Source: Tetrahymena thermophila SB210 | Taxonomy: Eukaryota > Ciliophora > Oligohymenophorea > Hymenostomatida > Tetrahymenidae | Direction of reading: 5' to 3' | Length of the DNA stretch: 64,000 nucleotides | NCBI RefSeq assembly: GCF_000189635.1 | Contig: NW_002476353.1 | Coordinates: 434,001 to 498,000, forward strand | In this document: positions 12,342 to 23,359 of the stretch, in pieces | Numbering within the stretch: position 1 is the stretch's first letter | Layout: every line of letters starts with the position of its first letter | Program-made: the position numbers and the translations under genes | The notes under the pieces: generated by a model | What the model was told of the DNA's origin: nothing | Databases searched by the model: none | The model's input: the letters and a program-made list of their open reading frames with translations, nothing else

Positions 12342-13276
12342 TTATCATTTATATTTCAATCAGTTTTCGTTTTACTCTTTAAAAATAAGTTAAATATATA
12401 AATTAAAAAAAATTTATTTTTATCAAACTTATTTAAATTAATTTAAAGTTTTTCAAAATAGCATTTACGTGTAAATAAATATATTGAAAATTATAATTGT
12501 AAATTTCTATTTATTATGTTGAATTGAGATTGTAGTTTGTAAAGCAGTGATTAATTGTTTTATGCTAACAATTCTTAGTAAAATACTCATAAATAATTAA
12601 TATGATTAATTGATTTAAAATAAGTAGATAAATTTGATAAATTGTAGCAGATTTTAATTAACTAATTGATGACTAAAAAATATGAAACTTAAAGTAGCAA
12701 TAAACAAATTTTTTTGTTTAGATCTTTTTCATTATTTTTAGATTTAATTGATATTTAATTAGAATTTATTTTATTGAATTGATATTATAGATTTTAAAGA
12801 AGTACAAGTGTGAAAATATGTTAATTTTTTATGATAGCAATTTTTAGTAAAAAATTAAATTTATAAAAATAAATAATTTAATTTATTAATTAAAATAAAT
12901 GGATAAATTTAATAAATTTTAGATGACTTAAAATTACAACAAATAAGATAGAATTTTAAAATAAAAAGAAAGAAATATTAATTATTTTTAGTTTAGATAT
13001 TTATTTCATTATTTTTGTTATGGGGATATAATTTGAATTTAATTTGTCTAATTTGTGGTAGAAATAAAGTTTTAAAATATTTTAGTTATATTATGCACCA
13101 ATTTTAGTAAAAAAAATGAATTATTTAACTAATGGATCTAAAATATAAAGATAAATTTGATACATTTTAAACAATTTTAATTAATTAATGAATAGCTCAA
13201 AAATGCATATTAACATTGAATTTAATATAAAAAATTAAAAATTAATTATTATTTGTTTTATCATAGGATTTATTTT
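12342..13276. other. AT-rich spacer downstream of a P450
   Basis: No gene is visible. The stretch lies between two convergent genes, the coiled-coil gene on + and the first P450 on -. From about 12540 onward it is built mostly from diverged repeats of about 270 bp, described separately. Confidence 0.6.
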
Positions 13277-13330
13277 TCATTATTTTTTAGATTTAAATGT
13301 TATAGGTATAGGATTTAATGGCTCAGTTAA
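12540..13330. repeat. Three diverged tandem units of about 270 bp ending in the P450 3' end
   Basis: Two anchors recur with the same spacing. TTAGTAAAA occurs near 12575, 12844 and 13104 (steps 269 and 260). TCATTATTTTT occurs near 12729, 13006 and 13277 (steps 277 and 271). A third shared piece, ATAAATTTGATA or similar, follows the first anchor each time. The last TCATTATTTTT is the stop region of the P450 gene. In the middle unit the sequence after the anchor still resembles the P450 tail, with TGTTATGGGGATATAATTTG against TGTTATAGGTATAGGATTTA. The units therefore look like old duplications of the P450 terminus plus its downstream flank. Confidence 0.6.
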
Positions 13331-15018
13331 AAAGGAAAACTTTAAAATAAATTTATAGTCTTGGTCTAATTCCAAATCAAATTCTTATAAGAATTTTATA
13401 ATTCCAACTTTTATTTCAAGCTAAGCAAAATGTTAGCCAATGCAGTTATGCTTGCCTGATGAGAATGGATTAAATGCATATGAATTTAGTTTATCTAAGG
13501 AACCATCCAACCATCTCATAGGATTAAATTAATGAGGATCTTTAAAGTATTTTGGATTGTAATGGTTTTCGATTATACCTACATTTACTTAAGTTCCTTT
13601 TTTGATTATCAAGTCTCCTATTTAGATATCTTTATTGCACTTTTTTAATTAAAATATTATTATTTAGTTTATATAAAAAAACAATTAACGAATTAATTAC
13701 AGTTCTGGGGAATATTTAATCTGCTACTGAATAATATCTTAATACTTCGTTAACAAATGCACCTAAGTATTTCATTTTTTTGATACTCTCTGTATTCAAA
13801 TCGTCTGGAGTTTTAATTGTTTGTTCTATTTCTTCAACCAATTTCTACTTACACTTTACAATTAAAGTTAATAAAATTATAATTTAATTACTCAAATAAA
13901 TTACTTCTGGGAAAATACATAGATAGTACAAAACCATTCCTAAAGTATGTCCTATTTTATTTTATATTTTTTTAATTTAAAAAATAATCAAGAATCATAA
14001 TTACCTGAAGAATCTAGACCAGCAACTTAAAAGGTAACGAATTCTTCAATAATTTAGTCAATAGTAATAGATTCTTCAGATTCAATTTTTGATATTCCTT
14101 TACTTTCAATTAAGTAATCAATTAAATCTTTTTATTTTTTATGTTGCAATTCTTCTAAATTAGTAGAATTAATCCTATTTGTAATTATTTCTTTATAAAT
14201 TTCTTTTATTTATTTCAAATCTTTTTTCACACTTGCCATTTATCCAAAAGAAAAGCAAATTTTTCCAAACAAAGCGTAGCTAGCAGATTTGGCCATAGAA
14301 CCTACTCTTTCTATAATTCCACTAACAGCCTCTGTCATCGTCTTACCTTTAAACTTTAGGCCTTAGAAGCTATTACTAAAGAAGAGTCTAACAATCGATT
14401 CAGCAACAATTTCTTGACCCATCATAATGCAGTCGCTAACCCTTTTATTTCTAATCTTTTCAAAAAACTCTTCATATATTTATGATAATTAAGGAATCAT
14501 GTTCTGTAATAATTGATAATGGAAAGCCTATGATAAAATTTTCCTCTTCCTTGAATGTTCTTCTCCTTCATTAAACACAAGTCCTGCCATTACTTATTTG
14601 AATATTTCAACTCCAAACTAATGCTTTACAAGATCACTACACTTATAAAGCTAATTCAATAATTCTAGATCATAAAAGTAAATGCAAACATTGTGAGCTG
14701 AATTTATACCAAAAATACTTTAAATTTGATTTACTATTAAATTTAAACTCTACCTAAATTTGTAACTGTATACTTACAGTCAGGTTAATTAGTTAAAAGC
14801 TATTTGTAATAATGCATGCAGTCACCATGCTCCTTAATTGAATCAAGCATTCTTTTATATTTTCCTACTAATGGAAAGTAATATGAGTTATTTATGCCCT
14901 AATTTTCATAATATCTCATTAAAGACCTCGTTTTGATATAATATTTGTTCACAAAGAATAAAATCATCAACAGTAATAAAACTGCAATTAATAGAAGTGC
15001 TTGTATTAAGATATTCAT
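13277..15018 (-). CDS. Cytochrome P450 (paralogue 1)
   Basis: Heme monooxygenase, probably anchored in the ER membrane, about 500 residues. ATG at 15018 opens a hydrophobic N-terminal helix (MNILIQALLLIAVLLLLMIL) followed by a basic stretch. The C-helix region reads EEHSRKRKILSQAFH, with His where family members usually have Trp. The I-helix is AGLDSSG, the K-helix EVLRYY provides ExxR, followed by KYFKDPHQFNPMRW. The heme loop is FSSGKHNCIG, so the usual Arg two before the Cys region is His. The stop TGA is 13277-13279. At least three short introns are visible, one directly after the I-helix AGLDSS. The paralogue at 16340 shares layout and that intron. Substrate unknown; ciliate P450s form their own CYP families. 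Confidence 0.93.
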
Positions 15019-16339
15019 TTTTATGCTATTAGTGCAAATTAAAATTAAATTTTTGTTTTTTTAATTTTTTTGGATTTATAACTATAAATTAATAGATTTA
15101 ATTAAAAATTTCAAAAAGCAATAATAGAAACAATACTACTTTATAAATACTTAGTTAATCTAGCAAACTATTGATTCAAATAAAGTATCCAAACAAAGAT
15201 AAATATATGTAAGGAGCTTAATTTTACCACATAATATCATACCAGATTAAAATTTGTAGGTTTCGATTAGAAAAATAATAAATATTTCAAAAAATAAATC
15301 TCTATTAAAATGCTAAGTGCCATTAGCTCGATATTTTGGTAATACAGATCCATTTAATTACGAATTTTACAAAAAAAGGAAGCCATAATAAATAAGAATT
15401 CAATTATACATTTTTAATTTGCGTAAAAAATTCTTGAAAATTATAGCATTAAATTTATTTGTAATGGATATAAGACTGTAGTAAATGAGATAAGTTTTAA
15501 TTTTATTTAAGCAAATATTGTTTTCGATTTCTCTTACTTATTGAAAAAACACAAAATATTTATAAAGATATTTTACAATCTAATCGATCCAAACATAATT
15601 ATAAATCCTTTTTAATTTTTAGAAAGTAAAACAAAACATCTAGTTTATTTATTCATCAAAAAAAAGAAATTTAATTTAATTTTTTAAAAACCAAATAAGG
15701 GAACAGTTCTTTTTAATTGTTAGTTAACTAATGCGTAATATCTCGTTTACAGAAACAAACAAGCATTTTTTTCTTTTATACAATGTAAGTTAGTTAAATA
15801 GTTTATATAATTAAATTTTAGTCATTAATTTTGTTACTCTTATTAAATTTTGTTACAAAATTTCTAACAATAAATAGATAATTCTTATAGTATTTTTAAG
15901 AGAGTTTTAGTGATGATACTTCTAATTTCATTTACACAATATTTTTACTTCATTAAATTTATTATAAACTTTAATTAAAAATTTTTAGTGCATTATTTGA
16001 TTAATTTTTTTTTTTTTGCTTTTGATCGAATTAAAATTGGATGGATAAATTAAAATTAATATAACAAAATAAGATAATATCTTAAATAAATATTTTGTAA
16101 ATCTAGCAAAATAAAAAATTGTAGCTAACAAAAAAGAGTTTAATTTTGTTAAGAGAAATAAGTATTTAAAGTTACAATTCAAATTTATGTATGATTCTAA
16201 TTGCTAGTTTACAGTCAAAAAAAATTCAAAATATTACTAAATAAAAATTTAATAACCAAACAAAGTTAAGTATTTTGATAATACAGCACTTACTTAACAA
16301 TTTATATAAGAAATTTTATATTTACAGATATTAAATTTC
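15019..16339. other. AT-rich spacer between the two P450 genes
   Basis: This is the upstream region of P450 paralogue 1 and the downstream region of paralogue 2. I see no gene. A hydrophobic 65-codon frame on the minus strand at 15985-16182 has the F/I/L/K/N composition of chance frames and is not called. Confidence 0.6.
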
Positions 16340-18082
16340 TCACAGTTTCTTTGATTTAAATGTTAAAGCTATTGGTTGTACAGGTTCTATTAGAAATTAG
16401 AAAGTTAAAATTAATTTGTAGTTTGGATCAATCTCAAAATCAAATGATTGTATGAATTTTATAAGGCCAATTTTGATATTTATTTATGCAAAATGTTATC
16501 CAATACAATTGTTCTTGCCTGCTGAGAATGGATTGAAAATATATGGAGGTAGCTTATCAAGAGATCCATCTAACCATCTTTATGGATTGAATTAATGAGG
16601 ATCTTTGAAGTATTTTGGATCAAAGTGGTTTTCCAAATTTCCTACATTCAAAACAGTTCCCTTTTTAATTTTGAGATTTCCTAATTAAATGTCTTAAGTA
16701 GCCTATTTTTTTAAAAATATCAAGATTTAATGAATGTTTCAGAAAGAAAATAATAAATACTGTTCTCATAAATAATTAGTCTGCTATTGTATAGTGTCTT
16801 AATACCTCATTTACAAATGCTTATAAATATTTCATATTTTTAATATTTTCCGAAGTTAAATCTGCTTAAGATTTTATTGTTGCCTTTATCTCTTCAGAAA
16901 GCTTTTTTGTGCACTTTTAATTTTTAAATAGAGCTTATTTTTATTTAAAATAAATAAAATATACCTCTGGATAAACACTTAAGTAGTACATGGCCATCCC
17001 AAGAGTGTGTCCTAATAAAATTATTTCCAAAAAATTATAATTTATTGTAAGCAAGCATAAAGTAAAAAATACCTGTTGTATCTAAACCTGCAACATAAAA
17101 GGTGATAAACTCTTCAATTATAGTTTCAATTGTTATTTTATTTTCAGATTCAATTTTATCTATGCCTTAGTTCTCTATCAAATAATCAATCATATCTTTT
17201 CTCTGTTTGTGCTTTAAATCATCTAAATTTGTAGAATCAATTCTATTAGTTATAACTTCTTTGAATATCTTTTTTATATCCTTAGTTGTTTTTTATAGTG
17301 TTGATAATTTTCCAAATCTTAAAGCCCCTTTACCAAGAAATGCATACTCAGTTGATTTAGCCATTTAACCAGCACAGTTAATCAAATCACTTAAAGTTTC
17401 AGTCATAGTTTTATTTCTATATTTATAATCTTTGAAACTTTTGCTAAAAAATAGTCTTAAAACAGATTCACCTGATATATCTTAAAACATGGAAATGCAA
17501 TCATCAACTTTTTTATCCTTAACCTTATCAATAAATTCATCATATATTTCTGATAGTGGTGATATCATACTCTATAACAATTAGTAATGGAAAGCTTGAG
17601 AAATAATTTTTCTTTTTCTTGTATGTTCCTCACCTTCTGCAAAGACAATTCCGTTCATAAACTCTTAAAAAATTTCAACACCAAATTTGTGTTTAACAAT
17701 ATGCTTGCAATTGTAGAACTCTTTAATAATGTCAGGATCATATAACTAAATACAGACAAATTCAGCTAATTTAAGTTTAAAAGGTGATTTTTTAATATAA
17801 TTTACTTAAAAATATACCTAAATTAGTCATAGAATATTTGCAACCAGGATTTTGAGCTAAAAAATCTTTAATACTGTAGAATCCGTCTCCTTTTAGCATT
17901 ATGTCTCTTGAAACAAAGCTATATTTACCAATAAAGGGATAGAAGCAAAGGTTTTTAACTCCTTGTTTTTCATAGAATCCCATTAAAATTTTAGGTTTGA
18001 CGTAAAACTTGTAAACAAGATAAAGCGCTAGAAGCGATATTATTGTTAGAATAAAAATAATTATTTGCAAAATTAATCCCAT
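16340..18082 (-). CDS. Cytochrome P450 (paralogue 2)
   Basis: Tandem paralogue of the P450 at 13277-15018, same strand and almost the same length. ATG at 18082 opens MGLILQIIIFILTIISLLAL, a membrane anchor, then KFYVKPKILMGFYEKQG. The first exon ends after SMTNLG, the same place as in paralogue 1. Key motifs are EEHTRKRKIISQAFHY (C-helix, again no Trp), AGLDTTG (I-helix, canonical), EVLRHY (ExxR), KYFKDPHQFNPQRW and the heme loop FSAGKNNCIG, with Asn for the usual Arg. An intron of about 60 bp splits the I-helix codons exactly as in paralogue 1. The TGA stop is 16340-16342 after FKSKKL. Duplication is old enough for clear divergence. Substrate unknown. Confidence 0.93.
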
Positions 18083-19294
18083 TATTTGTAGTTTTATTTT
18101 TTAAGCAAAAATATTTGTTTTTGATTAATTAATTTATAAAATTAATAATCTAAATTTTTTTAAGGTTATTTAAAGAAGATTTTGTTAAATAAAATATAGG
18201 AATTTATTAGGATTTCACATAAATATTCGTTTTAACTTTCTTATCATTAAAAATATGTAAACTAATATTTCAAAAAGTTATAGCTTTACATTGAAAATAT
18301 AATCTTGACATCGATTTGAGCATTTCTTTATTTTTATTCGATAATAATCTATCTGTTGATTATGTATATAATTTTCTAAAGACAATCAAAATATTATTAG
18401 GTTTTAAACTTCTGAAAAAATTCAAAATTTTAACAACATAATTAAAAATGTTTAAATTAGTTAAATTATATTATTTTTTTGCAGATATTTTTAAATCATA
18501 AATTTATTTTTTGCTATTTTTAATTATTTCTTATGTAAAATAATTAAATAAGACAATTTTGAAATATTTAATGAATTTCCAGTCAGCAATTAAAATATTT
18601 ACAAATATGCTTAATTCAATCAATATAGAATTAAATTCTTAAATTTTACTGTCATTGAAATAGAAATTAATTAATTTTAGAACCCTCTTATTATATAGAA
18701 ATTGTTTAATAGCTCAAATATTAATTATATACAGATAAATAAATAAATTTCTTAAATTTACTCTAATTTTTTTTATAATAAAATCAAATTTTATTTAATG
18801 TATTAGCATACTTCATAGGGATAGAGATAGACCTTATTAAAATTTTTGACATTTTACCAAAAAATTTGGGTAAGTAACAAAATAAATACCAAATATTTTT
18901 TTATGAACCTACAGAAATTTACAATACATAGAAATTGAATTATTTGCTTATTTTCAAAATAAATATTATCTAATTAGTTTAATCAATTAAATACTTTTTT
19001 TTAATTTTAAGTTTAAAATTAATTAAGATATATTTTTTAAAGCAAAATAAATGTGATTTATTTTATAAAATAATTTTTATCTAGATTTTTTATATTTATT
19101 TTTAGAGTTTTTTCATTATTATTAAATATTATTTATTTCCAATATAAATTATTTATTATTGAAAAATTAATTGTTCTTTATTTTATATAGGTAATAAAAT
19201 TTGATATATTTATCTATTTATTTTAGATAAGAAGTAATTAATTATAATTTTTAAATTATTGAAAATTTATTTATAATAAAAAACTAAAGATATT
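18083..19294. other. AT-rich divergent intergenic region
   Basis: Lies between the start of P450 paralogue 2 (-) and the start of the dehydrogenase gene (+), so it should hold both promoters. It is close to pure A/T with runs of A and T. I see no gene, repeat array or distinctive motif. Confidence 0.65.
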
Positions 19295-20281
19295 ATGATT
19301 GAATCAATTTAAGTGTTTTTATCTGAATTTTAAAATAGTAATTTGCTAATTAAGTTCTTTGTAATTTTAGGATTATACCACATACTAACTTATCTGATCT
19401 CTATAATTGACTTCTTTGTTAGATTGGCACAGCCAGGGTTAGATCTTTAAGCTAGATTTGGTTAAAACAGTTGGGCAATAGTTACTGGAGCATCTGATGG
19501 AATTGGAAAGTAGTTCTGCTATTCTTTATCAAAAAGAGGATTTAATGTCGTGCTTATTGTTAGAAACTAAGAAAAGACGTTGCCTATTGTAGATGATCTT
19601 AAAAAAAAATTTCCATCACTATCTTATAAAATTGTGGTAGCTGATTTCTCAAATAGCTTGAAAGATGATTCTTTTTTCAATAATATTGTTGAAAAAGTAA
19701 AAAATTTGGATGTTTCGATTCTTATTAATAATGTAGGAATAGATTTAGCAGCAGGCGAAAAGTATTATCATAAATTACCAGTCAAGAATGTTATTGAAAA
19801 CATTGTAGTTAATACAGTACCCTAAGCTTTGATCACTCGTGCATTAATAACTCAATTATTGAATAGGTCATAAAGATCAGCTATTATAGATATTAGCTCT
19901 TATGCAGGAGTAAAGACTATTCCAATGACTGAAATTTATTCAGCAACAAAAGCCTTTAATTTACACCTTTCTAGAAGTTTAAACTAAGAATATAGAAAAA
20001 AAATAGATTTTTTGACTTTAACTCCATTAGTGACTTAAACTTAGATGACTAATAAATAAATCAAACAAGGAGCTTTAAATGGCTATATTTCAGCTGAATA
20101 ATTTACAGAATCATCACTAAATCTAGTTGGAAGAATTTAATATAATAACGGAAATTATATTCACTAAATTCAAAGTGCTTTATCTTCTATCATACCTGAA
20201 TATTTGGTAGATTTATTATCTTTTAAGTAAATGATTAAAGTAAAAGATTCTTATAACGTTGAATAAAATAAAAATAAATGA
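19295..20281 (+). CDS. Short-chain dehydrogenase, 3-ketoacyl-CoA reductase/17beta-HSD12-like
   Basis: Single exon, 328 residues, ATG 19295 to TGA 20279-20281. An N-terminal hydrophobic segment (KFFVILGLYHILTYLISIID) is followed by the Rossmann cofactor motif TGASDGIGK, the NNVG motif, the catalytic Ser in DISSYAG and the active-site YSATK. The Asn of the NNVG segment is also present. The order anchor, TGASDGIG, NNVG, YxxxK with about 330 residues is that of ER membrane reductases in very-long-chain fatty acid elongation and steroid metabolism (HSD17B12, HSD17B3, yeast Ifa38). No di-lysine retention tail is evident; the protein ends in a Asn/Lys-rich tail. All catalytic residues are intact. 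The exact substrate cannot be told. Confidence 0.9.
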
Positions 20282-20926
20282 ATAATTATAAAACTTCCTT
20301 ATAAATCTAAAGATATATTTTATAAATACATCTTAAAATGTTGAGTAAATTCTCTTTCTTGTCTTTATAAATAAATATTTTTTATAGATACATTTAAAAA
20401 ATTTAATTTAATTTTCAAAAATTGCTAAAATTTATGGCAGATAATAATAATATTTTAAATTTTAAAACCACTTAATTATGATAAAGTAAAAAACATAAAA
20501 TTAATAAATATGTAAAGAGCTATGAATTTTGATTAGAGGATTTATACTTTTTTATAATATATAAAAGTTCTTCAAATTATTTTAAACTGTAATATGAAAA
20601 GAATGAATTGAGATAATAAAGAAAATAACCTCCTTTTTTATAATCATAATTTGTTATAAGTCAATATTAATAAATATTTTAAATCTTAAATAATTGAGAT
20701 TTTGTTTTAGGCAATAAATTAATATGAAAGATAGAATAATTAAAATTTAATCATTTTATATTTGATGAGTTTAAGTTAGATTTTTTGCTACTTTTAAAAT
20801 AAAGATTATTAAATGTTTCACTTTAACAAAAGATAAAAATTAAACTTGTAAAAAGGCTTTTTTTATTTTATTTAACTTAATCTATTAAAATAATAAAAAT
20901 ATATTGAGAATTGATATTTATTTTTA
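20282..20926. other. Convergent 3' spacer
   Basis: Separates the dehydrogenase gene (+) and the MUL1-like gene (-), which point at each other. A/T-rich 3' flank without coding features. Confidence 0.65.
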
Positions 20927-21946
20927 TCAATTACAAGTAAATTTAAAATCAATATTTAATTGATATTTTTTCTAATTATTATTATTTATTTGGCCATATT
21001 CTTCCTCTAATTCATTGAACTTTTTATGAAGAAAGACATAAAATTTGTAAGAGCAAACAAGAAAGAAAGCAGCTCCTACAATCCCTAAGAATTTTTCTTC
21101 AATTTTTAAATTCTTAATTAATTTTTCTATTTTAGAGAAATCAATATTTTTGAAGATTTAAGTAGGAAGAATGGATGAATTTGCTAATTTTGTTCCAAAT
21201 ATAAATACATTTTCTCCGTTATTCAGCTACATGTTTTCTAAGCTAAATTATAAAGCAGTTCCTAGCTGATATGCTAATATAGGTTTTAAAGCTGAAGTAT
21301 AATCAATAATAGTATATGCTTTCTCTTTAATATTTACATTTTTCTGCTTAGGAAATTCACATGCTTGATATTTTTAATTATCAAGGAAATTTAAATTATA
21401 CATAACATATGGTACATTAGTATATTTAGATGTATTTTATTGGGTAGCTTTTCCATAGATTAGTATATTTTAACCAGTAGCGCAATCGCTAAAGATTTTC
21501 GATGAATTGCTTTTAATCTTTTTCACTCTTTCTTAAATTGTCTTATATTCACCCTCAAGGTTTTTTATTCTTCTAACATATAAAAAATTCATAAAAGATG
21601 TTATTATACCCAGACTACCAAAAAGAGTAGACTCTATTAATAAAATTGGGCTACTTTTTTATAATTCTTAATTATAAAATCCTTTCATATATTCTTTTAT
21701 TCTTTCAAATAAAGTTTTTTTCTATACATTATTTGATGGTATTTCTTCTTTGCTTTTGTCAAGGACATCATGACTTTATAAGTAGGATCTATCAATTTTA
21801 TTAGATTAACTATTATCTTTTGCAATTAGTAAGTCAAATGATTGATCCAAATCCTATTTAGAAGATTATTCATTTTGTATAAACATATAGCTTGAGTTAT
21901 TTTTTATCTACTCATCTATTAATTAGGAATTATTTTGGCTGGCCAT
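20927..21946 (-). CDS. Two-TM protein with MUL1/GIDE-like layout, no RING
   Basis: Single exon, 339 residues, ATG 21946 to TGA 20927-20929. Residues 1-98 are polar and Q/N/S/K-rich. TM1 is about 101-123 (ILLIESTLFGSLGIITSFMN). A roughly 160-residue middle domain follows (SKIFSDCATGQNILIYGKAT, VPYVMYNLNFL). TM2 is about 286-306 (FLGIVGAAFFLVCSYKFYVF), then a short basic tail. The arrangement, with TM1, a soluble domain beginning near an IxGKA-like strand and TM2 near the C-terminus, is that of the mitochondrial outer-membrane E3 ligase MUL1/MAPL and its GIDE domain. The C-terminal RING of that family is absent: the tail has a single Cys. Family assignment is tentative; an unrelated two-TM protein is possible. 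Confidence 0.55.
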
Positions 21947-23359
21947 TTTGTTAGTTTATTTTTTTGATTTTTTATAAAATACTTAAATGGTTTTTTTAAT
22001 TATTTTTTCTGATGTTGTTTTTTTATAAATTTTAATTATGATGATTATCAATCTTTTAAAGTGGTACTTAGAATTTTCTAAAGTAGTCCATAAAACTTTC
22101 TATTTTTAAAAAATTTTGATATTCAAATAATAACTGATCAGGTATATTTGATAAAAAATGGAACCTAATAAATAAAATATTAACAAATTAAGATAAAAAA
22201 TTTTATATTAAGCTATATTCCATATTTAATAATATCTTAAATTATAAATAGTGGCTATATAAAAAATTCTCTTACATATTATTATTCTAGATATTTATCA
22301 TAATTTTATTCATTTTAAAGTATTAAATTGCGGGATTAACATGATAACTTTTAATCTGTCAATAAATTATTTATTTATTATAGAGAAAATATTTTTAAAT
22401 TTAAAAAAGTTCAATATAACTATTTAAATTAATTAATTTTGTAAATAATTTTAATTATTACACTAAAAAGAAGTACTCCATAAATATATTTTTAATATAA
22501 AATAAAATTAATTTTAAGAATAAAAATGAATAAATTTAGTGATATTTAGAAAAAGTTTATTTTGTTGACATGAGAATTAAATTGAAAAATTAATATAATT
22601 TCTATTAACTAAAAATATAAATTTACTATTTTTTATTTGATTTGATTTAATAAATTTATTTATTCATTTATTTTTGTGGTAAATTAAACCTTAGAACAAA
22701 TATCATAAATTTACTAGTTTTTTTTCTTCAAATATTTGATTAAATAAAGTTATTTAATTAGCGTGTTGACTTAGCTAAATTATTTAGGAGTAAAAATAAT
22801 AATATTATTAAAAGCTCTGTAAAGACTAACCCTGTTTGGGCAACTTTAATAAAAGAAAAAAAAAAAAATTTAAATGTGTAAATTTCAAAGTATTTATTTG
22901 TGAAAGTAACTATATTAATGTGCATAAATGATGCAAAAGTCGCAAGAACCAAAAAGAGTAATAATAATATTATTTGATAATGATCACATATAAATTATAA
23001 GATATATTTCCAATGAAGGAGAAAGTAAGAGTAAAATGAATGAAAATTGTAGTCAATTGAGATAGGGGAAAATTAACAAACAAATTAATAATGAAACAAG
23101 GCAATTAATTAAATTAAATATTAACAAGAAGTTATTCATTTATTTTTGCATGAGATGTCATATATTACAAAAAAAGTGTGTTTAAATGAATAATGCTGTA
23201 ATTTATATATCTATCAAAAATTAGCTTGCATAGAGTAATAGAAAGGATAGAGTGGGAGATGATTGATTACAAATTTTAATTAGTGATTAGCCGATTATTG
23301 AAATTGTTATAATCATAAATAATATTAATAATAAAAGTCAAAGACAAAAAAGATAATAA
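21947..23359. other. AT-rich divergent intergenic region
   Basis: Upstream of both the MUL1-like gene (-) and the BPI-like gene (+). A hydrophobic 64-codon minus-strand frame at 22758-22952 has no start context or neighbours to support it and is not called. No other feature is seen. Confidence 0.6.

Noticed and set aside
15985-16182. 65-codon hydrophobic minus-strand frame between the P450s
   Set aside because: Composition is that of chance frames in A/T-rich DNA; no start context, motif or neighbour supports it.
22758-22952. 64-codon hydrophobic minus-strand frame
   Set aside because: No motif, and it sits in an otherwise non-coding divergent promoter region.
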